From positions 1 through 34,019 of the forward strand of contig JAKSJU010000013.1 in the NCBI GenBank assembly GCA_024402095.1: 34,019 nucleotides of DNA, in the 5' to 3' direction. A model generated the notes under the pieces. It worked only from the letters and a program-made list of their open reading frames with translations. It did no database searches and had not been told where the DNA came from. Positions 30,860-34,019 of this stretch are shown here, in pieces. Positions within the stretch are counted from its first letter, which is position 1. Every line of letters begins with the position of its first letter. The stretch is from Bacteroidales bacterium (GTDB taxonomy: Bacteria > Bacteroidota > Bacteroidia > Bacteroidales > UBA932). The position numbers and the translations under genes were made by a program.

Positions 30860-33800
30860 ATTTCCGTTATCAAAAAGAGTTGGCAAATACTGGCCAGAGT
30901 AATCGGGGCACTCATTATCCTATGCCTTGCTGCCTGTCTGGCGATTTCTGTTCCGAGCGTGCAGACCAGGCTCGCGGACAGGGTGTTCGATGCTCTCGAA
31001 AAGAACCTTAACGGGGACATTTCAGTATCGGGGATACACGTGACCCCTTTCAACGCCGTCAAGATTACAGACCTGACCGTAAGGGACAGGTCACCATACA
31101 CTGAGGACAAGTACGGCCTGGGGTTCGCTCCTGTGGACACTGTCTTCTATTTCCGCAAAATAGTAGCCACCATGTCTCCAGCCGGCCTTATCAAAGGCGA
31201 AGGACTGCACATCGGAAGGCTTCAGATTGACGGTGCCAGAATACATCTGGCGACGGAACCGGACGGGGAGTTCCCGTCAAACATAGCCCGCTTTTTCAAC
31301 AGCAAACCGAAGGACTTTTCCACTCCTGACACAGAAAAGAAACCGGACAAGGAGAATATCCTGAATGTCAGGAAAGTCACCATCAGGGACTTCAATTTCC
31401 GCCTTACAGCTTTCGTAAAGAAGAAACGCGAATACAGGGGCATAGGCATCAACTGGCAGGACCTCGACGCAAGAATCGAGCTGCTAAAGGGCCATGATTT
31501 CAGGATTGGTGGCGGCTACTTCTCAGGCGTGGCGGACAGGATTGTGAACCTTTCCGAGAAAAGCGGCTATCTCGCCTCCCTTGTAAAAGGCAAGGCAAAG
31601 GTAGGCCACGGACTGACACTGATAGAAGACATTCACGTCATTGACAGATGGTCGGACGTGAGAGGAGACAGGTACAGCATGTCCTATGAATTCGGAGACG
31701 CCAGTTTCAAGCACTACGAGACTCTGGTTACGATGGAGGCACGGTTCCGCAAGTCCCATTTCTCAGTCAGGACTCTGGGCTGTTTCATCGACGGTCTCGA
31801 GAATCTGGACTTCGCACTGGACATAAATTCCGGACGGATAATCGGTCCGATGAAGAATCTCAATTTTGAGAAGTTCGATTTCGCCTCTGAAAAGCTTGGT
31901 CTGAAAGGCACCCTGGACGGCAGCCTCAAAGGTTTGTCCCAGGTGCAGGAAATAGTCGCGGACCTGCAGCTGAATGATTTCGAATATCTTTTCAATGACA
32001 GGGCCATCGGTTTCCACGGTAGTGTCAAAGGCCCGATAGACAATCTTTTTGCGGACGTCAGTGCCTATGACGGCAACGGTTCCGCCGACATTGCAGTCAA
32101 AGTCAGCAACCTGCAGAACGGCGGTCCTCTCACACTTGACGGAAAACTGGATGCAAGGGATATCGACGTCTCCAGTTATGCCGGCAAGTCCCCCGTTGGC
32201 AGAATCACGGCGGAGACCGGATTCAGCGCCGTATTCAACAAGGGACACAGATACGTCAGGGTGGATTCTCTGAAAGCGGAGAGTCTCAGCCTTAAAGGAT
32301 ATGAGTACAGGAATCTGTCACTGGACGGCAGTCTGGATGATGGCGTTCTGGAGGCCGAGGCGGCCTGTGCGGACAGTAATGCAATCTTCAGCATCAAAGG
32401 TACATATAACCTCAACAAAAAAGCCGAAAATGCTGTATACAGAGCTGAAGCCGATGTGGAAAGGTTCGATCTGGCAGCAACAGGCTTCTATTCAAAGAAA
32501 GACAAGGCAGTGGTTTCGCTCAAGGCAGAAGGAGAGTTCAACAGGGAAAACCGGGATGAGTTGAAAGGAGGATTCAACCTCAAGGACATACGTTTCGATG
32601 ACGGTAACGGAGAGCATTGTTTCGGAAACATAGCCGTTCAAGGTTCAAGAGTGCAAGGATTGACCACTCTGGCGCTGGATTCACGCCTGCTTAACGGTGA
32701 CTACACCTGGGACAACGTGGTCGGAAGAGCCGACATTGATTTCCACGACACAAGGGATCTCCTCGCATATTTCTTTCCGGGACTTTACATTGCAGACGGC
32801 ACCAGACTATCCGTGGCCCTGGATGAAGAAGGATTCGGAGGACTGCACGTCACTTCCCCGAGACTTGCCAAAGGAGGAATGTCTCTGAAAGACCTTGACC
32901 TCGACGCGATGGGAAAGATTCTGCTTCCTTCTCAGACCGGTGGAAGCTGGATTTTCGATATTCTTCCCGATTCCTCAAGCCTCCGCTTCGGTGGCGAGAC
33001 CTGGGACTTCGGCAAGTCGCTGGTAAGCATCAAGGGCAAGGATATGGATTTCAACAATTTCCTTCTGTCCAATGGAGAACAGTCAATCCTGCTGGACGGC
33101 CGGATGTCCGGAAACGGGAAGGACACTATCAATATACAGCTTGCGAATATAGATTTGAGCATCCTGGATGAGATTTCTGCCAGAAGCAGGGACTTCAACT
33201 GCATCGTGTCCGGCAACGCCGAACTTATATCCCCGTTCTCCGGGAAAAGGCCTGCAATCAATGCTGATATCCACTGCGATTCATTATCCATCAAAGGAAG
33301 GGATCAGGGAGGGATTGTACTCACAAGCCGCTGGGAAGAAAATGACGGCAGCCTGCAACTGTCCCTCAGCCAGTCCGGTGAAGGGCAGGACGCAGTCACC
33401 GCATCCGGAAGCCTGAATCCCGTGTCCGGGGACATCGATGCACTGGCAGTAATCAAAGGCCTGGATCTTTCCATCCTTCATCCGTTCATAAGTGATGCGG
33501 TAAAAGAAATTGGCGGGAGCCTTAACGGTGAATTCGCCGTAACGGGCTCGCTTTCATCCCCTGCCATAAGCAGCAGGGATGCAAGGATCGAGGGCGCTGT
33601 CATAAAGCCCGCTGTCAACGGAGTTTCCTATTATCTGGACGGTCCTTTCAGCATAGACCATCAGGGCATCGATTTAAGCGGTCTGTCCATTACTGACGGC
33701 GGCATAGGAAGGACAAATGTTGAAGGCAAGCTTAGCTACGACAGATTCAAGGATGCCGCGCTGGACTTGAATCTGAATCTTGACAATATGCTTTTGCTTG

Positions 33801-34019
33801 ACCTTCCTTCCGGAAACGGGGCTTCATTGTCCGGAAGGGTGGCTGCAAGCGGTTTCGCGAATCTTTCCGGCAGGCTGAACAGCCTTAAAATAGCAGCCGA
33901 CATCACTACCGCAGGGCAGGGATCCCTGGATCTGATGCTGGGTCAGGGCATCGAGGCCACGACAACCAACCTGCTGACCTTCGTCAGCGCAGACACTGTC
34001 TCATACACAGACCCTTACG
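30860..34019 (+). CDS. TamB/AsmA-like translocation and assembly protein (partial, runs off the window)
   Basis: An open frame of about 1053 codons with no stop to the window edge. The N-terminus has one membrane anchor (about 13-33, LARVIGALIILCLAACLAIS) followed by VPSVQTRLADRVFDALEKNL and DISVSGIHVTPFNAVKITDLTV, the layout of TamB/AsmA proteins. The rest is long repetitive beta-strand sequence with motifs such as GSVKGPIDNLFADVSAYDG and GSLNGEFAVTGSLSSPAI, typical of the bridge-like TamB beta-taco. The role by family is moving outer-membrane components or phospholipids across the periplasm. In-frame TAA is at 30851-30853 and there is no in-frame ATG, GTG or TTG before the membrane helix ends; ATT at 30860 gives a natural N-terminus MSVIKKSWQILARV. 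The start is therefore uncertain. Confidence 0.8.
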   Translation, partial: MSVIKKSWQILARVIGALIILCLAACLAISVPSVQTRLADRVFDALEKNLNGDISVSGIHVTPFNAVKITDLTVRDRSPYTEDKYGLGFAPVDTVFYFRKIVATMSPAGLIKGEGLHIGRLQIDGARIHLATEPDGEFPSNIARFFNSKPKDFSTPDTEKKPDKENILNVRKVTIRDFNFRLTAFVKKKREYRGIGINWQDLDARIELLKGHDFRIGGGYFSGVADRIVNLSEKSGYLASLVKGKAKVGHGLTLIEDIHVIDRWSDVRGDRYSMSYEFGDASFKHYETLVTMEARFRKSHFSVRTLGCFIDGLENLDFALDINSGRIIGPMKNLNFEKFDFASEKLGLKGTLDGSLKGLSQVQEIVADLQLNDFEYLFNDRAIGFHGSVKGPIDNLFADVSAYDGNGSADIAVKVSNLQNGGPLTLDGKLDARDIDVSSYAGKSPVGRITAETGFSAVFNKGHRYVRVDSLKAESLSLKGYEYRNLSLDGSLDDGVLEAEAACADSNAIFSIKGTYNLNKKAENAVYRAEADVERFDLAATGFYSKKDKAVVSLKAEGEFNRENRDELKGGFNLKDIRFDDGNGEHCFGNIAVQGSRVQGLTTLALDSRLLNGDYTWDNVVGRADIDFHDTRDLLAYFFPGLYIADGTRLSVALDEEGFGGLHVTSPRLAKGGMSLKDLDLDAMGKILLPSQTGGSWIFDILPDSSSLRFGGETWDFGKSLVSIKGKDMDFNNFLLSNGEQSILLDGRMSGNGKDTINIQLANIDLSILDEISARSRDFNCIVSGNAELISPFSGKRPAINADIHCDSLSIKGRDQGGIVLTSRWEENDGSLQLSLSQSGEGQDAVTASGSLNPVSGDIDALAVIKGLDLSILHPFISDAVKEIGGSLNGEFAVTGSLSSPAISSRDARIEGAVIKPAVNGVSYYLDGPFSIDHQGIDLSGLSITDGGIGRTNVEGKLSYDRFKDAALDLNLNLDNMLLLDLPSGNGASLSGRVAASGFANLSGRLNSLKIAADITTAGQGSLDLMLGQGIEATTTNLLTFVSADTVSYTDPY

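Noticed and set aside
30318..30902. Plus-strand 194-codon frame ending near the TamB-like start
   Set aside because: It overlaps tsaD on the opposite strand and both promoters of the divergent region; it is not in frame with the TamB-like protein.
1..34019. CRISPR array, prophage or transposase
   Set aside because: No regularly spaced direct repeats, phage structural genes or transposase motifs were seen in either strand.

Overview
The window looks like ordinary chromosome of a Bacteroidales bacterium (phylum Bacteroidota), probably an uncultured or gut/rumen-type lineage; the genus cannot be fixed from what is visible. Four things point there. The primary sigma factor is a 286-residue protein without region 1.1. 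Many genes follow the Bacteroidota -7 box TAnnTTTG, and the best promoters also have a TTTG-like box 19 bases upstream. Recognisable Shine-Dalgarno sites are scarce. Several cell-envelope lipoproteins and beta-barrel proteins are of types common in this group. No phage, insertion sequence, plasmid gene or CRISPR array was seen.

Layout. 1-286 has no convincing gene but holds two related hairpins. 287-2369 is a divergent pair of GT2 glycosyltransferases fired from a 37-bp shared promoter. 2395-9260 is a minus-strand block read rpoD, argS, a small acidic protein, a ClC anion transporter, tex; degQ/htrA lies upstream of it, separated by a strong hairpin. 10850-13390 is dnaN, a DEDDh exonuclease and a degraded fumarylacetoacetase-fold protein on the plus strand, followed by tRNA-Thr(CGU). 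13518-19032 is a plus-strand run of secreted histidine phosphatase, CDF metal exporter, aspartate aminotransferase and lipoprotein dipeptidyl peptidase III. The small SRP RNA (4.5S) follows, then a HI0933-family flavoprotein.

20651-23587 mixes short units: a metallo-beta-lactamase-fold enzyme and an outer-membrane barrel (minus), an SdiA-regulated-like lipoprotein (plus) and cytidine deaminase (minus). 23673-28253 is a tightly packed plus-strand set, lemA, DUF2207, mnmA, serpin, with start/stop overlaps at the first two junctions. 28231-30782 is tsaD and a FAD-dependent dehydrogenase on the minus strand. From about 30860 to the window edge runs the first ~1050 codons of a giant TamB/AsmA-like envelope protein.

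Most content is housekeeping: transcription (rpoD, tex), translation and tRNA biology (argS, mnmA, tsaD, tRNA-Thr, SRP RNA), replication (dnaN and its exonuclease) and envelope quality control or transport (DegQ, TamB-like, ClC, CDF). No wholly new multi-gene system was found. The points most worth a second look are: the TamB-like gene, which has no ATG/GTG/TTG start and seems to begin at ATT; the FAH-fold protein that has lost its metal-binding glutamates beside dnaN; the ClC protein lacking the internal proton glutamate; paired palindromes covering both stop codons of two convergent genes; and a serpin with an intact inhibitory hinge.
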